A DNA stretch of 64,000 bases from positions 16,173,298-16,237,297 of the forward strand of contig NC_044923.1 in NCBI RefSeq assembly GCF_003576645.1, given 5' to 3'. The notes below the pieces were generated by a model. That model was not told the origin of the DNA. It did not search any database and saw nothing but the letters and a program-made list of their open reading frames with translations. Positions 46,064 to 59,180 of this stretch are shown in pieces. The stretch is from Ipomoea triloba (lineage: Eukaryota > Streptophyta > Magnoliopsida > Solanales > Convolvulaceae). The stretch's first letter is position 1. Every line of letters begins with the position of its first letter. The position numbers and the translations under genes are program-made.

Positions 46064-48926
46064 TTACTTATCTGTTTCTAATCTGCTACTACAGTTAGAT
46101 CGATGATTGAATGAGAAATCTTCTATAGAGCCATTAATACAAGTGGTTGATGGCTTGTCACAGCTGATGCCACTCTCATATATCCTACGTCTTTCCACTT
46201 TATCCTGAACCATTTCTTCAAATTTTTCGTCTGTGCTTTTCAGCATATATCGCAGCTTAAAATTCACCCGATTCTCTACAAGGACTTTGTGTCTTGGGAT
46301 CATTCTATCTTCAAGGGAATAACTGAAAAACCTGTAAAAAATTCCAAAGTCATCAGCTTGAATAATCTAAACGACATTTCTAATGCAAGCATTATAGTAA
46401 ACTGTATACCTTGGGAATTCAATTAGATCCTCTAAAGGGCGAACCATGGTTCGTCGCAGGTATTTGTACTTGGGACGAAGATGTTTTTCTATATCGTATC
46501 GAAGAATCAATGGATAGTCAGCAATCATCTCACCCAATTTCCGGAGAGGTATACCAAGCGACAAAAAGAACTTCACATTGGGATCCAATTTGTGTGCGAT
46601 GCTGCATCCCAGTAGCTCGGGTTGGAAGGCTATTACTTTCCCAACATTTCTCTGTGAGACTCCAGCTTTTGTGAGGAGGAATATTACCTGTAGGAATACC
46701 AAACATATTTGTCAATACAAATTCCTAAGACTTGCATTCTTGACTTGATCTATGATATGATTCTATGTTGTTCAAATGAGACAACATATGTCAAGACAAA
46801 AGGAAGCAAAAAGAGGAATGGACAGACCGTTGGTCGTATTTTCTTCTCAAGGCTATATGTGAATATTCGGGGAAACCTGGCAAGCACATCTCCAATGGCA
46901 TCTTCCTGAACGCCTATTTCTCGCAAAAACTGGACCTGCACACAGAAAGAGGATTAAATATCATTACGAGCACGATAAACATAGTTCAGTAACTCGACAA
47001 GAAATGCTAGCAAATCATACCTTAGGCACAATGGTGTTCTGCAAGTCAATGCAGAATACTATTGGCCTGGCAATAAGAATTCTTCGCATTCCTTCTTTAG
47101 AAATCCCGATGTAGTAGAAAAACTTAACAAGGGGCTTCCACTTCTCCTCAATGTTACAACCCATCAAATGTGGTTTCAATGCAATCACTCTTCCAACATC
47201 TTCGTTACTTAGGCCAAATTCCTTCAGATACGCAACCTGGATGTAAAACACAGCCAAAATTAGCCATTCCTCATCCTCGCAAGACAAGAAAAATACTAAA
47301 AGTTGTTATTATTTCTATATATTAGCAAGTCAATCTCAAATCCCAACCAGGTGATCTTCATTCTTTAGTGCAGTTTATAAATATAGCACTCGGGGAAATA
47401 TGCTTGGCAGCACACGTTAACAAGAGAGTTTAAAACAGGTACCTTTTGGTTCATCTCTTCCATACTCAAGTAGCCAAGCACCTTAGGATAGTCAAAAACC
47501 ATTGTCCCGAAATCATTCTCATTCATTCCCAGATTCAAATAGAATTCAACACGCATCTTGAGTTCTTCCATGCTAAATGACAATATTTCAGGGCATCTGC
47601 TAATAACAAAGCCAATCCAGTCCCTCCGGACCCCGTTCTTCTCCAAATACTCAATATTCTCATCCAAATCATCAAAGCTGCGGCTGAAGACATTCTCTCC
47701 TGATCTCAGCATTGCAACCCCAATGAATCTCCCCTTCACGTTTACCGACTTTAACCACTCAGCAAAACGTCTTATGTAGGTAACATCTCGTCTTGATTTA
47801 CATACGAGGTTCCCAATTTGAGGAAATGATAATGAATTGTGTTTCAACCACCTAAGCAGTTCATGGCAAAATGCAATACAATAATAGTTCACCAAGAAGA
47901 AAAACCAATAGTTTGAAACTGAAAGTAGTTGAGCATATAATATATAAACATATATGTGCAATCCAAATATCAACTTAGGCTGTTGATGGAGCGCATGCTT
48001 CAATTTGGTGTCCAGAGTTGAGCCAACTCTAGACACGTGAAGGGCCTGTTGAGCATATTACATATATAATATATAAACATAAATGTGCAATCCAACTATC
48101 AGCACATGCTTTTAGTTGAGATTGAGCATAAAGTATAGATCAGAACTTTAGTGTTTAAACTGTTCATGTACCTTACCATTGGCACGACATTGGAATCATC
48201 TATGAATGCCCTGGCTCGACTATTGAAGGATGAGTGCGAGAATTCAGGCATTTGCTTCATTGAAGCAGCCTGAATCATCACAAAATCAATGAAATCAGAC
48301 AATTTGGATACCAAATTTCTCGAATAAGTGATCCCAAATTTCCCCTTTCTCATCGCCTCCATGAAAATCTCAGTGGTGACTCTCCTGCGTATCTCTAGGG
48401 CCTTAATAAGCATCTCCTCATCATCTGCAGCAGCAGCAATGCCGCTTTGGTCATCAAACAGACTCTTAATGGGCGGCAAAGATGAATTGACATCAGGATC
48501 GCTGGGAGATTGAACATAACTTGAGCCTGGGAATTGAGGGGTTCTTCTTCTTATCAATGACATCTCTAGAAGCCTCATTTTATCTTCTTCCTCTTCTTCT
48601 ACAGAAGACACCTGTCTCTCTGCAAACGGCGTCGTTTTTGAATATGAGATTTGGTCGAATGAGAGGAAATGGAGGAGCATAGAAGTGGATTTGGAATTGT
48701 GCTTTTGAGTAACAGTAGCTTCATCGTTCAACGGAGAGGAGGTAGTGCTAGTTTCGGTGTTTTGACGATTTTCTTGGTGGTTGCGGTGGGCGGAGGGCAC
48801 CGTGAAGAGACGTGGGCGGTTGCAGGCGGGGAAAGAGAAGGGAAGTGTCGCCGGAAAGTTTGGGCCGCCGTGGTCTTGGAAGCATAGCACGGCGGAGAAG
48901 TGGTGGACCTGGAGCTTAACCAACAT
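46064..48926 (-). CDS. mTERF-family organelle protein, intact copy (mTERF-B)
   Basis: Six exons (48926-48172, 47851-47443, 47236-47021, 46935-46828, 46687-46410, 46331-46064) in continuous phase encode 677 aa. The N-terminus (MLVKLQVHHF, Ser/Arg/Asn-rich to ~100) resembles an organelle transit peptide; residues ~100-250 are acidic/charged. From ~255 to 600 run mTERF repeats, each with a conserved Pro-x-(Ile/Leu/Val) step: SRCPEILSF, FDYPKVLGY, ALKPHLMGC, IARPIVFCI, ARFPRIFTY, AFQPELLGC, ADYPLILRY, and FPRFFSYSLEDRMIPRHK. mTERF proteins are helical-repeat nucleic-acid binders acting in plastid or mitochondrial gene expression. Length and layout suggest the MTERF2/EMB2219 group, but I cannot confirm the orthology. 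The start is the first in-frame ATG; a TTG lies five codons upstream. It is tail-to-tail with RPL27-3. Confidence 0.92.
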
Positions 48927-49614
48927 CTTCAAGGATAACAACTTTTCCTGGAAAAAAGGGAGCTTCTATAATCAATAAAAAATTTTGAGGAACAAAATGG
49001 AATAATTGGGAACATCAGGGACCTAGATGAAATTATTTTGGACATAAGGAAGACAAAGACGCAGGAGAGGGCGCAGTTCCCACGCTCCGCGAATCGAGAA
49101 ATCAATCATCCTCCTCCTGCATGGGCAATTCAACTGGTCATACGGGTGAAGTTTGGAAAAAGAGACCGGGGATCGGGGAGGCCTCGTCGCAGCACCTCGC
49201 AATCTTGAATTTGCAAAGTCGCAGAGTCTGAAGTCAGGGTTAGATATTTTAAGAATTCAGTTATTCTACATTTTACACTCGATATCACCTCGCCTAATAA
49301 GGAGAGGTACAATTTGAGAGTGCACGAGCCTTATGTTGCCTAAAGATAGTGTTGAGAGAAAGGTGAAGATGAAGATGAGTTGGAAGCCTCTTTTATGTAA
49401 TAGCTGACAAATTATACATAACATATAAATTATATTAGAAATAATATGCACGAAGAGCTTCGGATGCAGTAGTTTTGCAATTGAGGGTTACATAGGTTTT
49501 CTTTTTCAGCTTTGAATTCCATTCAGAACACATTTGTAGAATTTGACTCTCACTCAAAAGGAACTTTAGTTTAAACTTTACTCGTTTATTCTATTCAACT
49601 TCAGTTGTTATATC
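48927..49614. other. 5' flank of mTERF-B
   Basis: 48927-49136 is conserved with the flank of mTERF-A and should include the promoter and leader. Beyond that nothing is recognised. Around 49455-49520 there is a stray copy of the RPL27-2 3' flank ('gatgcagtagttttgcaatt', as at 43333). Confidence 0.5.
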
Positions 49615-50104
49615 GTGGATCATGGTCTACAAAGTTTTGTGGACCATGGTCCAAAAAGAGCACCGTTTCTTTAAGTAAATAAACGGTTGTCGTCACATCT
49701 TAACAGAGCTTCGTAAATGAAATTATATTTCATCTCAAATAATACTGTCTCACATTTGTTTTTATATTATCAAATGAAACTATAGTTATATCAAAATGAA
49801 ACTGTAGTTGTGTTGAAAGGAAACTGCAGTGTATTATAAACGAAACTGTAGTTGTGTTTAAAGGAAACTGCAGTGTATATAAAATGAAGCTGAATAACAG
49901 TTTCACATATTTGAGTGTATAATGTCGAATGAAACTGTAGTTATTGTGTTAAAATGAAACTACAGTGTATATATATAAAATAAAATTGAATATGTTAACA
50001 CACATAGTTACTTTTTGCAGAACGGGTTCCATTTCTTTTCATTAATCAAAATCATGTTATTTTGATCCATGGACTACTATACATTGTGGACTGCGATCCA
50101 CAGT
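49615..50104. mobile_element. MITE-like element with 'GTGGATC' inverted ends
   Basis: Left end 'cgtggatcatggtctacaa' and right end 'ttgtggactgcgatccacag' are inverted copies with a few mismatches. The interior repeats 'gaaactg(t/c)agt' about ten times. The same 'ggaccatg(a/g)tcc' end motif recurs near 18223, 56278, 56895 and 57826, so it may be a family. No target duplication was established. Confidence 0.45.
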
Positions 50105-50340
50105 AAAATTTGCAATTCAACTCACTCAAGAAAAAATTTGGCTTAGAATTCAACCTCTACAGAATTCAAAATCCAAAGATTTAAAGCCCATTAGAATAAA
50201 ATTCCAATGTGAACATACGCTAAGGTATTATAATTTATAAACTTAATCGGCCTATCACCACTATTACTATGAAGATTTTCCGAGGATATAAATCTTGAAA
50301 TGTGTTTCAATTGACTTACAATTTCTTAAATATTTGTGTA

Positions 50341-51049
50341 TCTCTATATATATTAAAGCAAAATGAAACAGCTGAAAAATTCCCGCCCATATAAAACGCA
50401 GCGTTTTGGCCATATTCCAAAAGTCCAAGTATTTGTACTGTTCTACACGAAATCTCTTTACTGACAACTTAATTTTTTTAAATTTTATTTTTACTAAATT
50501 CCATTCCAATTTCCTAGGCACCTCTTTGTCTTTGTGTACACAAAACTTCCTTCCCGACAACCAATGTTGAGTACAACACATTAAAAAATAATTATTACAT
50601 ATTTTTAAACTAAAAATTTCGTAAGAAACAGCCTATAAATAGATAATTTTGTGGTGATGGGTGAAACCCATATCTACACCGAGAGAAGAAAAAACCAAGA
50701 AACATAGAGTCATTGAGCTTCTATTCAAATTTTAGAGTATTCACTTTCTCCATTTTTAATATTTATGAAGATGAAGTATAAATCTTCAGATGCAGTACAA
50801 ACATTCAGTTGCTAGCAAGCATCGCAAAAAGTGATAATGCAGTACAAGAGGCGATAAGTTACCATAGGTTGCAAGAGGAAGAAGCAGTTCTGAGCATACC
50901 TACTACTACTACTTCGAAAATGGTAGCTACCACTTATTTAATCCTTTTACACCTTTTTATCATGAAAAACCTGAAACAAATATATGGTTACTATTAACAT
51001 TTTATTGTGATTGTTGATATGTACATATGAATTTAAACTTATTTTTTTG
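50341..51049 (+). mobile_element. Helitron-like 5' end and adjacent unknown sequence
   Basis: A|TCTCTATATATATTAAAGC followed by AAAATGAAACAGC resembles the 5' ends of Helitrons A and B. 50410-50600 matches 31553-31760 beside mTERF-A. A 3' end was not identified, so only the 5' boundary is supported. An open stretch at 50809-50950 (SDNAVQEAISYHRLQEEEAV) looks coding-like but is unrecognised. Confidence 0.45.
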
Positions 51050-51829
51050 CTAAATTGGAAGAAGAATCGATAGATGAAGGGAGATAAGACCTATGGAACA
51101 GAAATTGAAATGTGAAATCCTAATCCTAAATCTAAGTCGTACAAGCATATTTTGGAGTATAGAAACACATACTTTACAATAAAACAGTTCAAACACACTA
51201 CCTGTTCAATGGATTGCCTTGCAGGTGTGATGAGAGAGGAGCTTCGAAATCGAAAGCGCAGAGGGCAGAGAGCCGAAGGTGCCTAGGGCGGAGAACCGGA
51301 ACTGAAGAGGCTGCGAGATAGAAGGAGACTATGAGTGCGCCGGGGCAGCGAGTCGGAGACGCCGAGTGAGGTGAAGCGGAGACGTCGAGGGTGGATAAGC
51401 GGAGACGGCGGGGAGGAGAAGCGGAGAGGCGGAGTCGCCGAGGAGGAGAATCGGAGGCGCCGATTGAGGAGAAGCGGAGACGCTGAGGGTGGATAAGCGG
51501 AGACGGCGAGGGAGGAGAAGCGGAGAGGCGGAGACGGCGAGGGAGGAGAAGCGGAGGGGCGGAGACGGTGAGGGAGGAGAAGTGGAAAGGCGGAGACGCC
51601 GAGGAGGGGAATCGGAGACGCAGAGGGATGCGATGGGTGAGGGCGGCAGAGAAGATGGATAGGGTTAGGTTGTATTTGGGTGTATAAAATTTGTTTTTTT
51701 TTTTAAAGGATAAAGATTATTACTATACATTTAGTTTAGATTAATAATTGTTTAGAAATAATATGTGTTTAAATGATCTTTTAAACCATTTTTAATTGTT
51801 TAAATTTAAATAAATACTGAATTTAATTA
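51050..51829 (-). repeat. Repeat X, uninterrupted copy
   Basis: Reverse complement of 39862-40280 joined to 36148-36250. The central block (51240-51650) is a degenerate array of 'ggagaagcggagacg(c/g)cgag' units, expanded compared with the copy at 39920-40110. No protein is supported. Its continuity across the join is the empty-site evidence for Helitron B. Confidence 0.75.
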
Positions 51830-53316
51830 TCTATATATATATATATATTAAAACAGAAGTGCCAACTTTCCCGCTCATTTTAGTCCAAAAAATTTGAAAT
51901 CGGTCAACATAATATCTTTAAAAACATATAAAAGCTCAGTACAATTTGCCCAGCACTTTTTCCGACGATAATTTCTTGTACCTTGTGCTTTTGTGGATGT
52001 GCTTTGCAAACAGGATGCCATATTTGCCCATGCCGATCATCGGCCGTCCAATTTCAGACTGCTTAAATACAAATCTAAAACTATTTACATGGACCTGCTT
52101 TGAATATTATATAGGCATGCTATCTATAGACTTCAATATTATATTATTAACGTGCATACCTGATCCTCCACTAAGCAAACAACTCCATTAATTTCCTCCA
52201 CTGAGCAAACCAACTCCATTATTTTTTGTATGTGTATGTATTCTCATTGGAAATAAAACAAAGAATAGCTGTCGGCACATGCATATCAACATATCTTTCT
52301 CTCTCTGTCTGCAAATTCATATCAAACCAACTACGGAGGAGGTCTAAGATCTGCGATTTTGCTCTTTCGCTCTCCGCTGGCTCGACTCGGGATGGATGAC
52401 ATCGACGACGTCGGAGGGCTGCGATGGAGGCTATCGCGGGTGAGGTAAGTGGCGCTGGTGGTTGGTGTTGCATTAAAGAAACCTAGCTAATGATCATTTC
52501 CCACCGCGGTTCCCCTCGTCACTCCTAAAGACGTTTACCCTTTCTCTTTCTATCGATCTCTGTCTGCAAATTCTTATCAATCTCAGGAAAGAAGACAGAA
52601 TAGAATAACTCAGCTGGCAAGAGGAACTTTCGAATAGATTACCAGCGACCGACGACTCGGCCATGGGCGACTGCGTGACGCAGTGAGCAACTTGACTTGT
52701 ACAACCCTTCCCAGCTCAGCTCGGTGACCGGATGGACGGACAGGTGGCAGTGGCTACGACTGAGGATGCCTCCGATCTTCAGATGTCCGGCTCACCGGAA
52801 AGGATAGCGCCGACATGTGGTGGTGAACCGTGATGCGAATGAGGCGAGAAGGCAGTGGCGTGCGGTGTGGTGGACGACTGAACGAAGCCGGTGCGTCTGT
52901 TATGGTGGTGCTGCACAAGGCGGACTCTGGCCGGCGCTTTCTCTCTCTATCCCTCTCCGCGTCTCTTTCTGTCACGTTTTTCCTCCAAAAATTTTGGTTT
53001 GCTGCAGGTGATTTTGGCAGCTAGGTTATGGACAACATGAACCTTATATATATGATGGTTTGTGTTAAAAAAATATTGTGATTGTGTGGGTTTGTGTTTT
53101 AGTGTTCAGCTTGTGAAGGGGAAATATGGACGGGCAGCGTCGTCGTAGTGCAGTATGCTTTATTGGAGGACTAGCTAATGGATGCCCACAGCTGAATGTT
53201 TGGTGAAGGAAACCATGTGATTTATTGGAGGACTAGCTAATGGATGCTCACAGCTAAATTATTATTTTTTTTATAAAATAATTTAAACGCACCTACGGTG
53301 CTTGCTTTCTCGTACT
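51830..53316 (+). mobile_element. Candidate Helitron with GC-rich captured segments
   Basis: A|TCTATATATATATATATATT followed by AAAACAGAAGTGCC has the Helitron 5' form. A perfect hairpin GCACC-TAC-GGTGC (53289-53301) followed by 'ttgctttctcgtacta' resembles a 3' end, though no CTRR is exact. Between them, 52320-53030 is GC-rich, with exon-like text such as 'gcgggtgag|GTAAGT' near 52440, and is unrecognised. 51920-51990 is repeated near 54185-54250. Confidence 0.4.
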
Positions 53317-53660
53317 ACTTCTACTCAATATGACTGACTATGAATCCAGAAAAAAACTCACCAAAGTTCTCATCTGTCATCTTCTTATTTTTACTACTTT
53401 CTATGTTGTGTGAACGGTACGTTTCCGATTTTACCCGTTCTCCTTTTTTATTTTTATTTTTTGTGTGTTTGGCAGAGGAAAATACTTGCGGAGTCCTACT
53501 GGAATTAATAATTCGAGTTAAAATCATATTTTGAGAATGGGTGTTTTCTTAATTTTCTTTTGGCCTTGAAGTTCATAGAAGACACCATAATCGATATGCT
53601 GATATTGTTTTGAATTCCTTAACTAAATATGTTTTTTGTTTTTGTTCTCTGATGTTGCAG

Positions 53661-54097
53661 AGCCTGTATCAGATTGGTCGTCTAAAATTGTCATAGCTTA
53701 TGAGCCTGTTTAGGAAATTGGAACGGGAAAGGTTGCAACGCCTGGCCATGCACAAGAAGTTGGAACCTGTTACTGCACATTGAACTTTTTACGTCTGTAC
53801 TGTAACATGTCGATTCCAAATAATCTGTTGTTATTTTCCTTTTTCATTTTTAGGTGTTCTTCGACTTAAACCTGTATCCTATCATTTGAACTTTAATACA
53901 CAGTAATACAATTTGGTTGTTCTCTTGAGAGAGATGATTCTTTTTAAATTAAAACTTTGTTTATTCTACACGTTTTCCATTGTATATTAAGAACTTCACA
54001 TAAGAGGTACATTGTGAGCTGAGCAAATGGCTTCAAGCAAATGTGATTGCGGATGTTGTTGCCTCTACCAGGATCATCCATATAAGTTTAACACAAA
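53661..54097 (+). pseudogene. Triosephosphate isomerase (TPI) pseudogene fragment
   Basis: After 'gatgttgcag' (an acceptor) the translation is EPVSDWSSKIVIAYEPV, stop, EIGTGKVATPGHAQEV. This is the loop-6 region of TPI (family form AYEPVWAIGTGKVATP), with the Trp after YEPV turned into TAG. About 240 bp on, near 54006-54097, comes VHCELSKWLQANVIADVVAS, then TRIIHIS, the next stretch of the enzyme (ELRKWLQANVSADVAAS in plants). The catalytic Glu of YEPV is still there, but the stop, divergent joints and absence of all other exons make it a dead fragment. It lies among Helitron-like sequence, so capture is likely. Confidence 0.9.
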
Positions 54098-56276
54098 ATG
54101 AATTCAATTGAAGTATTACAACTCCATTGCAAAATGAATTAAAATATATTTCAAAAAATAGTCATTTGTGATAATCTTTAAATAATATAAAGGCTCAGTA
54201 TAATTTGCCCAGCACTTTTTCCGATGTTTTTCCGGCTACAAAAATGGTACTTTGTGCATTTGTTGTTGTTTAGAAACATAATGGCCTATATTGCCCCTTC
54301 CGATGCCGGTTCTTAGACGTTGATCACCGAAAAATCTTAAAAGTCTTCATAAACATCCATTAAGTCAACAACTGCTCCTCCACTTATTCATTATTTTATA
54401 TGTAATTAGTGGGACATTTTGTTTGTTTCCACTTAAAAGATAGCAAAAGTGGAGCTCTTTCCAAAAGATGAAAGCAATTCTTTACTTACTCCCCCACTTA
54501 TTCCATATTCTACGTAATTAGTGGGGAAGTTTTGTTTGTTTCCCCTTAAAAGCTGGCAAAATTAGAGGATTAGGAATATTATGCGCTTAAAGAATTATTT
54601 GGTTGTAGCTTTAAGGATTGCACTGCCCCAAATTCGTAGAAACCAAAACGATTTTTACAGCTACAAAGAATCAGGCATTACAGTGGAGAAATTTGTAGTG
54701 GCCTCAGCCGGGAATAATTTGGACTGAGGAAGTTGAAAACGAAGCTGCTGTACCGGAGTCGAAGGTAGACTAGTAGCACACAACGTCGTCGTTTGTTGTA
54801 ATTCTTCGTCGGATGTCAACGCCGTTAAAATAGGGGATAGCTTCCGCCATCATCAACCACAATACAAGCTCTTTTCCTTCGGGGATGGTTTCCTCTCAGC
54901 TACGCGATGCTGCGACCAAGTGATGCGCAATTATGTGAAACTCCAAAATCTCGCCACGATACGCATAAATACTGAAACAAAGTAAATATTTAATTTATGT
55001 GCTTGTCATCTAATTTAGGACTCATGCTGGACTAAAATGGCGTGTTAGAGTTAAACAGTTTTCCGGTCCCATTTTGTGTTCATATTTTATTGGGTTTTAT
55101 CAAATTTCATATTCAATTCAAGTGCTTGACTGAACAGTTGGATTGGTCCCCTCAGTCTTTACGACGACCAGCAGCAGACTGATGGAACTTGGCAATGGTG
55201 AATTTTTTCCCCAGTGATCTACTCTTCAGGCGGCGATCACTGGAGAAAGCATCTTTATATTTTCCTCTCCTTCATTCATCTTCCACTTCTTGGGTCTTGC
55301 GACCAACGACATAGTGGACGGCGACTGGAACGCTGATCGGAAATATTTACCGGCAAAATCAGAGGTTGACTTCTCCAGGTTTAGTACAGATTCTCCTCTT
55401 ACTTCTCAAAAGTTTTCTGGATGGCTGCATATTGAAAATGTTTTTTTAAAAGTAGCAATTCATACTTTAGTAGTTTTAATTTATTGGCATTTGCGTTTTT
55501 CTAGACGGTGGTAAACTCAAATTCATTGCGGAGTCTTAGATCATAATTAATAATTGGATCGGAGTTCAAATCATATCTCGAGAATTAATAATAGTTAAAT
55601 GATAATGTATTAATTATGGTAGTGGTTAGTGAGTCATTAATCATTATCCTTGTTCAGACCACCCTTCCTCCTTCCCCTTTAGTTCTATATATCCGTGTGT
55701 ATTAGAGGATGGAAATGAGAGAAAGTAATTAAGGGTGTGTTTGGAAAGTAGGAAAATGGTTTCTAGAAAATGGTTTCTGGAAAATGAGTCATTTTTCAGA
55801 AAATATTTTCCTTTCTTGTGTTTGGCTGCAAAACAAAAAATTGTGTTCGTGTGTTTGGTTCATTTTCCAGAAAATGGGTAGGAAAATGAACAGAATTATA
55901 TAACTGAATATTTTAATTAATTTGTTTAAATATAACAACATTTATAACAAATATACAATCCAAAAAATAAAATAATCACAAAAAAATCACAACAAATTAA
56001 TATGTATCTCATAAAAAAATAAAAAAAAAAATAATAATAAATAAAAGTGGCCGACTGGTTTCAGATGTCAAATAAAAAAAATAAAACTCATAATATCTAT
56101 CTCATAATAAAAAAATAAATTATTACTCAAAAAAAAAGTTGAAGATGTCAAGAAGATGGGATGAAGATGAAGAAGTTAAAAAGCATTTAGGAGGCATAGG
56201 GAGATGCAAGAAGCAAAGGAGAAGGAAGAAACAAACTTTGGAAAATGACTTCCCTCAAAAAAAGGCAAATTATTGC
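54098..56276. other. Intergenic, no gene supported
   Basis: 54185-54560 repeats 'gtttgtttcc(a/c)cttaaaag(a/c)t' and 'acttattc' blocks and shares text with 51920-51990. 54600-55000 is moderately GC-rich but without an open frame. 55736 begins 'gggtgtgtttggaaagtagg', a Tourist/hAT-like MITE end with no partner found. The frame at 55290-55514 has no recognisable domain. Confidence 0.5.
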
Positions 56277-58610
56277 ATGGACCATGATCCACACAGCTGT
56301 GCTGACCAAAAATAAAAAGTACATTATTTTTATACTGAAGGTATATTATTTTTGTATTGTAGGTACATTAGAACTAAGCATACAAATTTACCAATTCAAA
56401 TATGCATTCTAAGATTCTAATAAAATTGATAAAAGAAAAGGAAACCGTTATTGAAAAAGATATAGTACAAACTCTAAAAGCATATAAACTCAAAAAACTC
56501 ACAAGGCATATAATAGAGACTATGAAAGCCAGTCAATCCCAAAAAATCATAAATTCAAGATTTAAGTCTTTGACAATTAATAGTATATTAAAAATCCATA
56601 AATTCGTAAAACAAAAAAAAATTTAAGTCAATTTTATTTTATTTTTTCTTTTTTCATAATTTAAGATTTTCACACTATATTTATGAAGAAACAATCTTCA
56701 AAGCACCACATCGGTTTTAAGATTGAAAGGAAAAATTGTATCCGTATATCCATTCTTCTAATAGATCGCGACAGAAAATAGTACGAGAGTACTGTAAATA
56801 AATCAATACATCAATAATAATAACAAAACATAAATTGGCAAGTAACAATTTGAAAATAAAAATATATTCCAAATATAAATGATAAATCCGGAAATGGACC
56901 ATGATCCACACAGCTGTGCTGACCAAAAATAAAAAGTACATTATTTTTATACTGAAGGTATATTATTTTTGTATTGTAGGTACATTAGAACTAAGCATAC
57001 AAATTTACCAATTCAAATATGCATTCTAAGATTCTAATAAAATTGATAAAAGAAAAGGAAACCGTTATTGAAAAAGATATAGTACAAACTCTAAAAGCAT
57101 ATAAACTCAAAAAACTCACAAGGCATATAATAGAGACTATGAAAGCCAGTCAATCCCAAAAAATCATAAATTCAAGATTTAAGTCTTTGACAATTAATAG
57201 TATATTAAAAATCCATAAATTCGTAAAACAAAAAAAAAAAATTTAAGTCAATTTTATTTTATTTTTTCTTTTTTCATAATTTAAGATTTTCACACTATAT
57301 TTATGAAGAAACAATCTTCAAAGCACCACATCGGTTTTAAGATTGAAAGGAAAAACTGTATCCGTATATCCATTCTTCTAATAGATCGCGACAGAAAATA
57401 GTACGAGAGTACTGTAAATAAATCAATACATCAATAATAATAACAAAACATAAATTGGCAAGTAACAATTTGAAAATAAAAATATATTCCAAATATAACT
57501 GATAAATCCGGAAAAAAAAATATGTAAATGGAAATAGAAAGATCCAAATCGCGTATAACACATTTTCCTTAAAACCGATTCGCTACCTACCATGTTGCTA
57601 GGAGCGTTGTAGTGTCGATCTCCCAAGATAAAATGATTAACAATAATATAGTTGAACACNGAAAAACTGTATCCGTATATCCATTCTTCTAATAGATCGC
57701 GATAGAAAATAGTACGAGAGTACTGTAAATAAATCAATACATCAATAATAATAACAAAACATAAATTGGCAAGTAACAATTTGAAAATAAAAATATATTC
57801 CAAATATAAATGATAAATCCGGAAATGGACCATGATCCACACAGCTGTGCTGACCAAAAATAAAAAGTACATTATTTTTATACTGAAGGTATATTATTTT
57901 TGTATTGTAGGTACATTAGAACTAAGCATACAAATTTACCAATTCAAATATGCATTCTAAGATTCTAATAAAATTGATAAAAGAAAAGGAAACCGTTATT
58001 GAAAAAGATATAGTACAAACTCTAAAAGCATATAAACTCAAAAAACTCACAAGGCATATAATAGAGACTATGAAAGCCAGTCAATCCCAAAAAATCATAA
58101 ATTCAAGATTTAAGTCTTTGACAATTAATAGTATATTAAAAATCCATAAATTCGTAAAAAAAAAAAAAAAAATTTAAGTCAATTTTATTTTATTTTTTCT
58201 TTTTTCATAATTTAAGATTTTCACACTATATTTATGAAGAAACAATCTTCAAAGCACCACATCGGTTTTAAGATTGAAAGGAAAAACTGTATCCGTATAT
58301 CCATTCTTCTAATAGATCGCGACAGAAAATAGTACGAGAGTACTGTAAATAAATCAATACATCAATAATAATAACAAAACATAAATTGGCAAGTAACAAT
58401 TTGAAAATAAAAATATATTCCAAATATAAATGATAAATCCGGAAATAAAAATATGTAAATGGAAATAGAAAGATCCAAATCGCGTATAACACATTTTCCT
58501 TAAAACCGATTCGCTACCTACCATGTTGCTAGGAGCGTTGTAGTGTCGATCTCCCAAGATAAAATGATTAACAATAATATAGTTGAACACTCAACGAATA
58601 TTATTTTTAG
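56277..58610. repeat. ~620-bp unit in three near-identical copies
   Basis: Units start 'atggaccatgatccacac' at 56277, 56894 and 57825. Each holds the same 73-74-codon frame (starts 56402, 57019, 57950; MHSKILIKLIKEKETVIEK), differing only in the length of an A-run near its end. The second and third are followed by a shared tail ('aaatcgcgtataacac' to 'gttgaacac'). A single N at 57660 and a partial repeat beside it show the order is not secure. The frame is Lys/Ile-rich, in AT-rich DNA, and not supported as a gene. Confidence 0.75.
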
Positions 58611-59127
58611 CGAAGTAGAACAAGGAGTCAAGGATTGAACAAAAGGTTTGTATCTCCTCAACATTCAACTATCTTGGATTATTCAAACACAACTTGTAAA
58701 TTAATCCAAATAGTAATACAAATAGAAGGGATTCACTACCTTGAATTATTCAACCATAGCTTGTGAATTAATCCAAGTAATAATAAAAAGAAAGAAATTT
58801 GAACAAGAGATTTCCACTTATTTCTCTCTTCTCTGCCGAAAATGAAGAGAAAACCATTTGTTTCTCTTCTTTCATTTCCCACGGCAGCTTCTCTCTTTCT
58901 CTTCGTTAATCCCTCTATCTCTCATTTCTTTTCCTTATTTCTTCTTCTAACATAACCCATATAGATAAATATGATTGATTCTAGCTAGCAAGAAAGACAA
59001 TAGAATAAGACAAAAAAAAATTTGAATGGAGTTAAGGTTTGGATATGGTGATCCGGCGTGGGAAGAACTCAAGGAAGGAGGGAGACAAAACATTCCCCAT
59101 TCCAACAATTCCATCTTTCCATCGAAA

Positions 59128-59180
<53 letters not shown>

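Noticed and set aside
43651..46909. Plus-strand open frames (e.g. 43854-44264, 46411-46674)
   Set aside because: Antisense shadows of mTERF exons, which carry the conserved protein on the minus strand.
52219..53011. Several Arg-rich frames on both strands
   Set aside because: GC-rich segment with overlapping frames; no recognisable domain and no frame clearly preferred.
56402..58177. A three-copy small-protein gene family
   Set aside because: Lys/Ile-rich frames in AT-rich DNA, copies near-identical over the whole unit including non-coding parts, and next to an assembly N.
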